In this document: one piece after another, positions 23,717 through 34,165 of the stretch
Position numbering within the stretch: position 1 is the first letter of the stretch
How the letters are laid out: every line of letters starts with the position of its first letter
Origin: Isoetes taiwanensis
Taxonomy: Eukaryota; Streptophyta; Lycopodiopsida; Isoetales; Isoetaceae
Direction of reading: 5' to 3'
DNA length: 64,000 bases
Assembly: GCA_021234155.1 (NCBI GenBank)
Contig: JAJEKV010000018.1
Span: 12,565,654 to 12,629,653, forward strand
Translations under genes and position numbers: made by a program
The notes under the pieces: model-generated
The model's database searches: none
Seen by the model: the letters and a program-made list of their open reading frames with translations, nothing else
What the model was told of the DNA's origin: nothing

Positions 23717-24150
23717 ATGGCCTCCGAGCTCCGGTTCCATCCCTACGAGATCTTGTCTCAAGTTTTGGTCAAGGAAATTGAGAACATTCAAGCTGAAGCG
23801 GAGGAGCGGATCCGCCTTCTAAAAAAAAAAGAATGATGAAGACGTCGCCAAGCTGGTTCTTGGCGGAGGAAAAGGCCGCCTTCTCTGAGGGAGGTGATTT
23901 TAGTGCGCTTGACAATCAGCGGGCTGCCTTAGACCGCGAATTGCGCGCCCGAGATATAACCTCAAGAGAGGCTTAGGGCCTGTCCAGGCGGGAGGTCTGC
24001 CGAGCCCAACTTCGATGGCGGGGAAGATAAGGTTGCGGAATATGAGAACGTGGTTGCGGGGCGAGGCAATCATGTTGGAGGAGCAGAAAAAATTATCACC
24101 GCCCTCCGGGAAGAGCTTGCCCGCGCGATCATAGGCATCGGGCTCCTCCT
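23717..24150 (+). pseudogene. small coiled-coil gene, broken at an A10 run
   Basis: ATG 23717 begins MASELRFHPYEILSQVLVKE and continues IENIQAEAEERIRLLKKK, then stops at 23834-23836 just after ten consecutive A (23821-23830). Helical, charged sequence continues in another frame (LDNQRAALDRELRARDITSR, ending about 23973). The start, the TATA box at 23622 and the leader closely parallel the gene at 24579, which also begins MAS. It is followed by stem-loop 3. No family was recognised. Confidence 0.4.
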
Positions 24151-24281
24151 AGAGGGGCCCGTTTTTTTAATGTTTGTAATTGGTTTTATTTTTCAATGGG
24201 AAAAGTTTTTTGACAAATGTACCGAATATTACGTTTCCTATTTTTAATTTTCAATATCCGTGGTAGAGAGAATGACAAGGC

Positions 24282-24349
24282 GGATCACACGGGCGAAACC
24301 CTTCATAGGGTTTTAAAGCTCGTGTCAAGATTTCAGCGTGGTGTGATAT
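24282..24349. other. stem-loop 3 (degenerate GATCACAC family)
   Basis: GGATCACAC at 24282-24290 pairs with GTGTGAT at 24341-24347. An inner hairpin is formed by ACCCT and AGGGT. The arms are weaker than in copies 1, 2 and 4. Confidence 0.65.
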
Positions 24350-24485
24350 CTGATGTAGTTAGAATAGTTATTAATGTGTTCCAAATGACGGTACCATTAA
24401 TGTGTTCTAGCGGACAACCGATAGAATCCCCTCGACCGCGTCGCGACGGCGGCGAGTGTGTTTAATATGTTCAAGCGCTAATATG

Positions 24486-24493
24486 TATAAATT
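24486..24493 (+). promoter_or_regulatory. TATA box
   Basis: TATAAATT lies 86 bp before the ATG at 24579, with a pyrimidine-rich leader like that of the gene at 23717. Confidence 0.55.
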
Positions 24494-24578
24494 GAGGTCC
24501 TTGCATGTGCTCCTTCCGCCCGGTTAGAGTTTTTGCTCCTCACTTCTATAATCTTAACGTCCCTCCCATTTGTCATCT

Positions 24579-25061
24579 ATGGCCTCCACATCCTCAACCG
24601 GCCGATAATGGAAAACGCAAGAGGATAGAACTCCCTTCGACATAGTGTTGGGTGTTCTAATGAAGAGGTTGAAGGAGCAAGATGATCTTCTAAAGGAAAA
24701 CGCCGTTACAATTCAGCCAGAAAGAAGAAGAGAATGAATTCAACCTTCTCATGCTTCGTAGCGGGGAGAGGCAAATCGGTGGTTGAATAGAAGGTCAGAC
24801 GGGATGACATGCCCCAACAAGCTGCGACCGAGGTGGTTATGGCTGGCAATCGAGGATGCTAATTCAGGCGTAAGAACACGCGTTGTGCTATTGGGACAGA
24901 GGCGGGACATGTACAAAGAGATGGTGGACAGATTGGAGGAACGTTTGGATAGGGTGATTGCTCGCTTGAGGGGAAGAGATGAAGAGCGAAGGCGAGGGGG
25001 CGGAGCTGATGATGATGATGAAGATAATGAAGAAGAGCTCGCGACTTTGGAGCAACAATGA
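24579..25061 (+). pseudogene. small coiled-coil/acidic gene, frameshifted
   Basis: ATG 24579 opens MASTSSTGR and stops. Downstream frames encode helical, charged sequence, ending 24783-25061 with MYKEMVDRLEERLDRVIARL, then RGRDEERRRGGGADDDDEDN and a TGA at 25059-25061. The layout (TATA box, short leader, MAS start, coiled coil, stop, then a stem-loop at 25222) matches the preceding gene, so they may be diverged duplicates. Function unknown. Confidence 0.4.
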
Positions 25062-25221
25062 GTCGTTGTATTTTGTTTTTCAATGTAACATCTTTCACAA
25101 CTTTAATCAAAAGTAACCCTTTTTATTATTATCTTGTAAAGCTTCACCGCGACGAAGCCACATAAATGCAAGCAATAGCGAACTCCCTTCGTTACCGCTA
25201 TTCTAGATGATACAAATAAGA

Positions 25222-25286
25222 TCACACGACGGCCGAAGCTACGGTTGTGCAAACAAGGTTGGAGGCAAGTGCCCGGCGTCGTGTGA
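25222..25286. other. stem-loop 4 (GATCACACGACG family)
   Basis: TCACACGACGGCCG beginning at 25222 pairs with CCCGGCGTCGTGTGA ending at 25286, with a single mismatch or bulge. It sits between convergent genes: the plus-strand gene ends at 25061 and a minus-strand gene ends around 25310. Confidence 0.88.
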
Positions 25287-25309
25287 ACATGCTACACATT
25301 ACAAGTATA

Positions 25310-27863
25310 CTTTACCGATTCTTTGTCTCTTAGATCTCCCTTTGTTGCGATGCTAGTGGGGCCCTAGAATTTTGCCAAGCAACTTTCCGTTTTCTCTTGA
25401 CATTATGCCAATGGTGTTTACGACTTACGGGTTGCTCCTTAAAGCGACCTTCTTGTCGATGTTAGCCATCGCCCTTCTATAAAACCACTCGTCATCCGTC
25501 TTAGAGGGTTGGTTCCCACATTTCCACCCCTCTTTGAGTGTTACGATGAAAGGCTATTTTAGCTTGTTTATCGACTTCTCCATGCCTTGTGCACTCCACC
25601 TTTGCTAGGCTTCCATACTTCCTAAAAACCAAGGTGCATGAGCCCAAAAGATGTGCAAGTAGTGCGTGACTTCACTCTCTCCCATGCGTCTATGAAAGCT
25701 TTAATAAATTTGTTATTAAACACGAACATTTTACGCATCTTCTCTTGTGAGGTCCATTCTCACGAATGTATGGGAACAATTCGGACAATGCATCCCATGC
25801 TTTTTTTTTTCCTCAATGCCGAACGAACGCCATGCATCATGGCGGTCCTGCTCCGCATCAACCAGCAATTTTCCAAATTCATAGACCTTTTCTCCCATCC
25901 GGTTTCCATTCGAGCCTCTCTATGATTCTTTATGAAGCGTCGAGCTTTCATCCCTCAATTGACACCTTCACGAGGGCACACTTGTTCTTCCCTGCCCGTT
26001 TCTCATCGAGCTCTAATCTTACATTGCCACCATGCAAACACATACGATAGAACATGTTCAACTCTACAATTCCTTCCTCTCTTCTCTTCTTATGCGAAAT
26101 GTTCCACACGAATCTGCTCTCAAAAATATCATCTTGTCGATGATTCTCACAAAGCCGCAAAGTGCGGATATGAACCCTCTCTAATGGAATGGGGAAAATG
26201 CCATGGAACTTGGGATCTTCTTCTCCTCTATTAGGAGCATTTGCTTGGTTAAGGGACAAGGTTGAAACAGTCTTCCCAAGATTTTGACTTCCTTGCATGA
26301 TTGCGGTCTGCACAACTTTTGCATGTTCCTTGTCCTCCTCCACTTATGTTGTACATTGCTTTCTCGGTTTTTAAATCCCGGGCGCCAAGTGAAAAATTAC
26401 TTTGTAAGATCCATAGTGATCTACTTGCAATTTTTCCCTCCCTCGAATCTAGATATTAGACTTCGGGATGTCGGGTTTGATTGAACACCCATTTCAAAAC
26501 CTCGTGGGTTTCTTTTTCTGAACTTTAAAGAGACCTAACCACCGGTGTCATCTTGATTGACATGAGAACCATTTTTCCATGCGCTTCTTCTCCTCGTCCG
26601 TCACCTCTACATCTTTTTTGTTATTCTTGTTGCTCTTTGATTTAGCATGTGCAATTGCATTCTCAATTGCTCTATTCATGATGACAACGGATACCCTCTC
26701 ATACTTCTCAAACTTGGTCAGTTCCATTTCATCCAATTTTATGCAAACTTCAATCTCACCATTAGTTTCTGCAACAATGTTAAGTCATAATATTTGACAA
26801 GGAATTGTAAGAGAGTAACCAGGTCAACCCAAAGATTATTGCGTTCATTCATTCCAACTATATCACAACAATCCTTGCCATTCTTATCTTTTATGGCTAT
26901 GGCAGGACCAGCACATTCAACGTGGTGCATCTCTCCTAATATGGCATACACCATCTTTGTCCTAGTAACCCTTGTATTCTCGACAATTTGTGGACGTGGA
27001 GCGAATACTTTTTTTGTGCCCATTCTTTTCAACGCTTCGTGGAATGGCTTGAATAGAGAACGGTAACCAAGCCTACTGATGCCTACATCATCACAAACAA
27101 ATCACGTACATCTCACGCCGCTTCTAACTTCTTGTAGATCTCCCCTAGTACCATTTCCAATACCATCTTCTTGAGAGGAGAGTTGTAGGGTCGACAAATC
27201 ATGTCCACTATCTCCCATGTTAAGTCGCTAGGTTCTTCACTCACGTAACCAAGATTGCTTCTAGTTTCCCCAGATCTTAAGCGGCCTTTGCTAGTGTTGT
27301 AAACGGACCTTGTGGCCGTGACCTAACGTCTGAATGCACCTGATCCAAACTTCCAGTTCCTCTATCGGTTGATAATGCTTCTTCCTTTCTCCGCAAGCCA
27401 AGGGGTGTTTTCTTCAAATTCTTTAACCTACATTGAAGCCCAAAGTTTGCTCTTTCGAGCTCTTGGATCTTTTTCTTGCAGCTGCCCTATCACCAATTTG
27501 GACTTCTCCACTTCATTATCTCAAAGAAGTTTCCCTCCCAAGCCGTCATTCCTTTCCTTCATCACGATTGGAGTAATGAAGCGAGAGAAAAAAAGAGTCT
27601 TTGGTTTAAGTTATAATTCTCTTGTGACAATCGGGCGGCTCATCTCAAGGAACTGTATTCGATTCGAATGCCTTCATCCTCTCTCAATCTCTCACAATAT
27701 CCCAAGAGGCCGAAAGTTACGTCACCACAAAATCGGACTAAACTTGAAACGTCCCAAATGGCGGTTTCCTCGCCACTCAACGGATCCAATGGATATAAAC
27801 CGCCATCCGCCCGGATGTCGATACTTTTTTGAGCACGCAAAGGCGCAACATGTCGAGGTCTAA
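25310..27863 (-). pseudogene. large unknown minus-strand gene, multiply frameshifted
   Basis: Successive minus-strand frames read as one damaged coding region. 27840-27640 begins MRAQKSIDIRADGGLYPLDP. 27032-26739 includes VFAPRPQIVENTRVTRTKMV and DIVGMNERNNLWVDLVTLLQ. 26736-26548 is Lys/Glu-rich (AHAKSKSNKNNKKDVEVTDE). 26343-25948 includes KFHGIFPIPLERVHIRTLRL. 25951-25760 is basic. Together they would make roughly 600-700 residues. No catalytic motif or family was recognised. It is convergent with the small plus-strand genes, with stem-loop 4 between them. Confidence 0.4.
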
Positions 27864-28005
27864 GTTCTTATTTTTTAGACCTCTTTTTTTTTGCGATTGA
27901 AGACTGGAGCATATTCACGAAGTCGGTTGGATCCTTATCCACACATCATTTGGAGCTTCCATACCGCGTGGATGCATACGGCCTAGCCAAATGAATGTGT
28001 ACAAT

Positions 28006-28562
28006 TTGTATGCCCCAACGCAATTAAGCCGTTTGAGACTCGAACCGTACTAACCTCGTTTTGAAATTTGCAACGTGCATATGGAAAAGTCCATTCTCCT
28101 ACAATCCATGCTTTTATACAAAAGCAAATTCAAAATTCGAATTGTAGGGGGCGGAAGCCCGTATTGGGATGAAGTAAAGATCCCGTTCACAAAAGAACTT
28201 TTAAGGCGCAATCGCGGCCTAAAACGAAAAGTCTAATACAAAGCTTCAACCTACACATTCAAATTTTTGAAATGTAGAAGGCGGAATGGACTCTAAATGA
28301 AAATAGGGCAAGACAAGAATCGGTGATGCGCATGATTGGTATCGACAAACCAAGAGACACCGTCATGAGTTGCCGGTATGCTATAATGCAAGTGGCTTTT
28401 AGAAGCGCCACGTGTTCGCGTCAATCTGTCGACAACAAGAGAATTAAATACATATGGCGCCATAGATATCACGATTCCCCTTATTCCGGGAGAATATTCC
28501 AAGCAAATCGACGGGAAAAAGGGGGGAAATATGACGTGGAATGGTTGATAGGAGGCCATTTT
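28006..28562. repeat. direct repeat, inner copy of the segment's right end
   Basis: Sequence from ATGCCCCAAC (about 28017) to GGCCATTTT (28554-28562) recurs at about 29983-30537 with indels. The inner copy breaks off inside the terminal inverted repeat, so only the outer copy has the full end. Confidence 0.85.
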
Positions 28563-28672
28563 AGTTCATAAAACATAATATAACTTGGAATGATAGATAT
28601 TTTATATGCAAATGGGAGACTATTGACGAAAGGACTTGTGTTTAGTTTTAATTTGACAACAAATAAGAAAGT

Positions 28673-28741
28673 GGATCACATCGATTAAATTTAGTGTGTT
28701 CCATTTTTGTTGCATATGTACTATTAAACTTGGTGTGATCC
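28673..28741. other. stem-loop 5 (degenerate GATCACA family)
   Basis: GGATCACA at 28673-28680 pairs with TGTGATCC at 28734-28741. Inner sequence TTAAATTTAGTGTG and TTAAACTTGGTGTG form a direct repeat within the loop. Confidence 0.75.
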
Positions 28742-29650
28742 TTGAAAAATAATATGCTCTTTGAAAAGGGATGATGACTTATGTACTTAAGAGTGATAAC
28801 ACATGTACAATAAAAAAAGTTAGGTATTCAAATGGAATTAGAAGCAAAAACTTTTTTTACATTCAAAATTTTTATGGCCGTATGGCTTTACATCATTTTG
28901 TAAATTTAAATGCCCTGAGGCTTCAACTATTCACAACAAAAAAAAGCCCTGAGGCTTGCAAATCATATGGTAAGAAGCTCCGCAAGCTCGACTAAGAACA
29001 AGGAAAAAAAAATAAGAGGTGCTCTGCCTAACAAATTTCATTCATCCGCTTCATCATCTCGCAAAAAAAATAAGAAATAACCGTTAGTTGAATGCTTAAG
29101 AAAAGAAAGAAAACATGCATGTACCATGAACTAACGCCATGAGCTCCTCGGTCGTGATTAGATTCTTTCAACTTCTTCATCTTCTTCATCATCTTCGGCT
29201 TCTTCTCCGCCGGTGAATACTCATTTCTCAAGAATCTCCTATCCAGACCTTCAAGAACACTGTGGATGAACTCCGCTCCGAATTTCCTCTCGATTCCTCA
29301 TTCTCTCGATTCCTCGTCAAAGGAATCGGAGGAATCGAGGCATTCAGAAAGCAAGAACCGCGGGCAAATGGAGGGAATCTGGAGGGAACACCTCTTCCAG
29401 CCGTAATAGGCGCCTCTTGGAGGACACCTCCGGCTCTTCCGTAGCTGATCTCTTCATGGCGATGGACTAGAGAAATTGGGCGAGGATCTAGCAAAGATTG
29501 GGCTTTAGATTGGGGAGAATGGGCCAATCTAGGCTGGAATAGATATAGGGCTGGATTAGGCGTGAAAATCGTAGGAATGATTCGTATTCCAGTCCTATCA
29601 ACCATCATTACATGCCATTATGTGCATATCTCGAAATTTGAGCCATATCT
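28742..29650. other. no clear gene
   Basis: Frames at 29228-29608 (minus) and 29262-29444 (plus) are composition-driven. A GGAATC/GATTCC-rich stretch (29270-29350) may be a small degraded insertion. Nothing was recognised. Confidence 0.35.
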
Positions 29651-29758
29651 AATATCTTCCTTTTTAACCTTATACCTAAATATCCAATATCTTCCTTTTT
29701 TAACCTTATTCCTAAATAGCCAATATCTTCCTTTTTAACCTTATTCGTAAAACCTATA
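29651..29758. repeat. 43-bp tandem repeat, three copies
   Basis: AATATCTTCCTTTTTAACCT followed by TAT(T)CCTAAATA is repeated three times. Confidence 0.9.
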
Positions 29759-29982
29759 TGATTTGAGTTTAACCAGAACATGAACACCGATATAATTCGA
29801 ATTTAACATACTATTTAATACCAAGATGCTCGTCACACTATGTCGATAATTGGGATTTAAAAAAAACACTCAAACCCTCCTCGACAAAACCACGTAAGTG
29901 CTTGGACCTCACTTGTGTTTAAGTTTAATTTGACAACAAGCAACTTCCATCTTGTGTAGATCGCGACGGCCAAAATCAAGGT

Positions 29983-30540
29983 GTGGTATTTTTATGCCCC
30001 AACACAATTAAACCGTGTGAGCCTAACGTCCGCATTTCTAACTTCGTTTTGAAATTTGCAACGTGCATATGGAAATCGAAAAGTCCATTCTCCTACAATC
30101 CATGCTTTTATACATTAAGCAAATTCAAATTTGGAATTGTAGGGGCGGAAGCCCTATATTAGGATGAAGTGAAGATCGGTTAAAGAAGCGCGGTATGGCC
30201 GCCTCGAAATGAAAGTCCGATCGATACAAAGCTTCAACCTACACATTCAACTTTTGAAATGTAGAAGGCGGTGACGCCATGACGCTTACCAAGAGACACC
30301 GCATGAGTTGCTTAGGTATGCTATAATGCAAGTGGCATTTTAGAAGCGCCACGTGTTGCATCGATCCGTCGACAACCATAGCGAAATTAAATACATATGG
30401 CGCCATGAATGTGCAATCCCCCTTATTCCGGAAGAATATTCCAAGCAAATCTGTAATTATGAGAGTTTGGTATCCTAGGTGGCATGGGAAAAAGGGAGCG
30501 GAAATATGACGTGGAATGGCTGATAGGAGGCCATTTTCAG
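29983..30540. repeat. direct repeat, outer copy next to the right TIR
   Basis: Second copy of the 28006-28562 sequence, differing by many small indels and substitutions. It runs straight into the terminal inverted repeat. Confidence 0.85.
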
Positions 30541-30561
30541 ACCCCAAATCCGCCCTAATGA
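30529..30561 (-). repeat. right terminal inverted repeat of 11.6-kb segment
   Basis: The reverse complement equals 18971-19003. Confidence 0.85.
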
Positions 30562-30964
30562 GCCTTCTGGAGACGTAATTCCATAGAGCCACCCTATGGA
30601 AGTACTCCAGGTTATATCTCCCTAGTCCAATGAGGCAGGAATGGAATAGGTCCCTTTCCAGGAGCATAATGAGATTGTGGGTGAACTAGAGGATCATGGC
30701 AACACACGCTCGTACCCAATTTAACCCCCCCAAAACCCATAGGTCGATCTCAGCTACACCTAACGAGCCCAGGATGACCTTTTGGGTCGAACCTGCGACC
30801 GCGGGGATGTTAAACCTTACTCATCCATATACGGTGACAACTATAAGCTTAGCTCACTAAAAAGGACCCTAGAAGCCACACTCCGTAGAGTCCTACCCTC
30901 CATAATCTTACCATCCCCGTCATCTGGTGTTTAGTCGTTATATAACATCTACAGCCAGATGGGA

Positions 30965-31749
30965 TCTTGTACACAGGCTGCATTTATTAGGATTTATGTG
31001 ATTCTAGATAGAGACATCTATAACCCAACTAGCTTTTAGGTCTCTACCCTCCTTTATCCCACAAGCACAAGAGTTCTAGTAGAGAACTACCTTAAATCCA
31101 TCCATAACTTCAAGTTGAGCATCAATGTAATATTAATCATCCATCTAATTATACAAGGGTTAATTTTTAACTAGAAACTCAAGCTATCTATTCATACTAA
31201 ACTGGTATCTTGGTTAGACCCAAACCGGTACCTTGGCTAGACTCATTGTCTCTCAAGTTCTCCATAACTTGGGGTTAAACAAACTGTTTCTTCTCCTCCA
31301 AACTTTCCCAAATCTATTTGAGACCCATTGGTGGTCCCAATTTGGGTGACCTTTATTTAGCAACTACCTCTGTCCCAGTCGATTAAGGCTAAGTGGCACT
31401 TGCTAGATAACTTAATTAATACTTAATTGATATAATTACTTATTAAGTAATTAATTTTGCATAATTAACTATTAAATTAGTATGATTGCCCCATTAATTA
31501 ATGTGTCACGTATTGTGTATAAAATACTTGCAACGTCACAGATAGCTTGAGTTTCTAGCTAGAGATTAACTATTGTTTGAGTAAATAAGATGTTATATCT
31601 TATGTTGATTTTTAGTTGGAGGTTATGAATGGATGTTGCACCTCTTGTGCTTGTGGGAAAAGGAGGGTAGAGATATAAAATCTAGTAGGATTATAGATGT
31701 TTCTAGCTAAAATCTTGTAAATTCTAATAAATGCGGCGTGTGCATAAGA
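30965..31749. mobile_element. fold-back element with about 210-bp inverted arms
   Basis: 30965-31190 and 31535-31749 are inverted copies at roughly 80 percent identity by eye. Shared blocks include CTACCCTCCTTT, CCCACAAGCACAAGAG and CTAGAAACTCAAGCTATCT. About 345 bp separate the arms. No coding capacity and no clear target duplication were seen. Confidence 0.75.
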
Positions 31750-31969
31750 GCCTGGTTGGCTGCGGATGCTATCTTATGACTCAGCATTAGATAACGAGGA
31801 TAGTGAGATTATGGAGAAAGGACCACATATCGATGCTACAACACCAAGCAGCTGCAGACCGACAACAACGGCCAGAAAATGGGTTTGTCACCCAAATCAA
31901 AGAAGAAGGGACCCCGGGCCAGCGGATCAGTAGCTACAATGACGAGGAAGCCAACATAAAGATGCCAGT

Positions 31970-32345
31970 GGATGAAGCAGGAGATGCTGGACGTTCTAGA
32001 TGAGGTGAGTGAAAATGGCATTTCAATTAGGGAAGCATCTAGACAATCTGGTATCTCAGAATCATCCATTAGATTTTGGTTGTATGGGAAAATTTCCTAC
32101 AAGGTAAGCAGGCATTCGTAGATCCTAACAGGACCAAGAAAATGAACTTGTGGATTGGGCAATAGGAAGGGCAAAATAAGGGACAGGCGTGACACTAGCT
32201 GTCGTGAAGGAGCGGGCTGCCAAACTGGCCAAGGAGAATAATTCGGCCTTCAATGGTGTTCCAAGGGGGGCAAATGGTGAAAGCTCTTCAAGCAGAGGCA
32301 TCCTGAAATCTCCTTCGGGAGCGCAGAAACCAAGAAACCTTGGAT
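31970..32345 (+). pseudogene. pogo-type (CENP-B-like) transposase N-terminal fragment
   Basis: One frame at about 31980-32103 encodes LDEVSENGISIREASRQSGI followed by SESSIRFWLYGK, the pipsqueak-type helix-turn-helix used by pogo/CENP-B proteins to bind transposon ends. Another piece, 32134-32250, encodes ENELVDWAIGRAK, then after a stop GTGVTLAVVKERAAKLAKEN, matching the second CENP-B DNA-binding helix bundle. A frameshift disrupts the end of that domain. No DDE catalytic domain follows. This is a dead, 3'-truncated copy. Confidence 0.75.
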
Positions 32346-34165
32346 ACTTTTTACTCAGGCTTGAAACAAGTATATGATGAACATCAATTACCAATGTTGC
32401 ATAATACAACAATCCTTTTTTGCATAATACAATCGAAATGTGAAGTGCACAAATAACTTTCATTAGAAATGCCTTCAAGGCTATTACATGTTTGTATCTA
32501 CAAAAGTGCCTCAGAAAAAATGGGCATTATACAAAAAACCCTACTAAGAGGGAGAACATGTAGTTAAGTACTTAGGGCATATAAGAGGGCTATATCTTAT
32601 TTATGTAAGCGTCCATTTGGCCAACAAGCAATAGCTTCCTTAATCTGGGCTAATCAGGCTCTTAAACTTAACCCGATCCCCTTCAGCAAATGTTATACGA
32701 CGGTGAACCATGTCTCGGCGTGTTGCACCTGATCAGATATTTCTGGTGTAATGGCAATTTACAAGATGGTTCTTCAGAGTGAAGGTGCCAACATCATCGG
32801 TCTGCTGAGAGGCACCCGAGTCATGACGCTTTCTCTTCTTGGCATGGGAGGGAGTGTTCGGCAGCTTCCGATATGGGTTGGAGCTTGTAATGCCGGGTAT
32901 GAACAAGAAATCATTTACATAAACACTAAGAGCTAAGAACCACCCAAAGAGAATGAAATGTGCCAACCTTCGAACTGGTGCAGGCCAGAGCAATTCGAGC
33001 TGAGGGAGGGATGTTGTTCGAGTGGCAATTCCCTCCCCTCTTTTAAAGCCCCATCCGAATGATGGTGCCTCTGCACGATTGTGCAAGGTCCTTCACCCCA
33101 TATTCGTCTCCAATTCGGTCTGATTAGGGATACTCGAATTTGATGGGGGGATGCTGGAAAAAACGGGCCAACTGGACCAGAATTGGTGGCGATCGATGGC
33201 CTCTGTACCCATGGTCAGAGATCTGTTGGCCTATGATGGCCATTTAGGATCCCGCGAACGCAAGGGTTGCGTGAGGCCTTCGTCCATACTGGCATGGCAA
33301 TGCCAGTCCGCGAGGGGACGTCCGCGAGGGCTGTATGATGTTCAGTTAAAACTATGTATGCTTAACATTAGAATGTTCAGTCAAAAAAAATGAAACAAGA
33401 ATGTAACTAACTTTAAAAAATGTAACTTAGATGTAATTCCTTGATAGAATTGTGTACACGTGGCAGTCTAGGATTGGCGAATATTTCAAAATTGCAACAA
33501 ACAAAACTGATGGCGCCGCCTCGAAGCCCTACGAGGGCGTGATGCGCTCCGCCGGTGAATTACGAGACGTAATAAACAGAAGGTTCAGATTACGCCACGT
33601 GCCATGAAAAACCAGATTTCTAACTGCGGCTATGGCGGTCTTGCGAGATCCAGCTATGGGATTCTTGAGGGATTCAGCTGTAGAGGTCTGGCCCTTTCAA
33701 CCGGAGTGTTTCAAAGATTAACTCTGAGGATTAACTCTGTTTTGACTGAAGATTAACTCTGAAGATTAACAAACTGAAGGTTTAACTCTGTTTTGATTCA
33801 ACCTTAGCAACGACCGCAGCTGTGATCCGGGCTGCTATGGAAATTTTTGCCGCGCAGATGGACTCCGAGCATCCTAACATCCTGCTGAGTTAAACAGGAA
33901 GAGCTTCGTTGCAAGCATCAGGGCTGTTGCAGAGAAAACAGGGGATAGCGGCGCCGCTATGCGATAGTGGTTTACAGTAATCTGGACCTTCTGCTTATTA
34001 CGCATGTAGAAAGTGTGAGGGAAAGCCCAATTGTGTGCAGAACTTGAGTATTTCATAACAGTGAGCAAAACCATAATGAATTTTTATCTAATTATGACTC
34101 AATGCGAAGATTCTTCGATGCCCTAGAAACTTAAAAAACTCTTCAGCAAGAATAAATAAAATTAA
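32346..34165. other. intergenic, no gene recognised; short repeats at 33715-33800
   Basis: Only short unrelated frames. A small cluster of GATTAACTCTG repeats (four to five degenerate units) lies at about 33715-33800. The left part is the 3' flank of the transposase relic, the right part the 3' flank of PHT2;1. Confidence 0.4.

Larger units (their letters stand above)
18971..30561. mobile_element. 11.6-kb TIR-bounded segment with hairpins, H3-like gene and other broken genes
   Basis: The first 33 bases from 18971 (TCATTAGGGCGGATTTGGGG and onward) are the exact reverse complement of 30529-30561, and weaker similarity continues inward through a shared TTCCACGTCA. Between them lie a histone H3-like gene, several damaged small genes encoding coiled-coil or acidic proteins (plus strand from 19330 to 25061, minus strand from 27860 to 25310), and five stem-loops with related arms. 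The interior is visibly richer in CG dinucleotides than its flanks. The right end is partly duplicated (28006-28562 and 29983-30540). No target duplication was found. It may be a large gene-carrying DNA transposon or an integrated virus-like element; no polymerase, capsid or recognisable transposase was identified. Confidence 0.6.

Noticed and set aside
19652-28741. Stem-loops as copies of one MITE
   Set aside because: The loops are unrelated and no target duplications flank the arms; a MITE family would conserve its interior.
29228-29608. 126-codon minus-strand frame
   Set aside because: Proline/serine-rich translation of a small repeat-like stretch, open on both strands, with no homology recognised.
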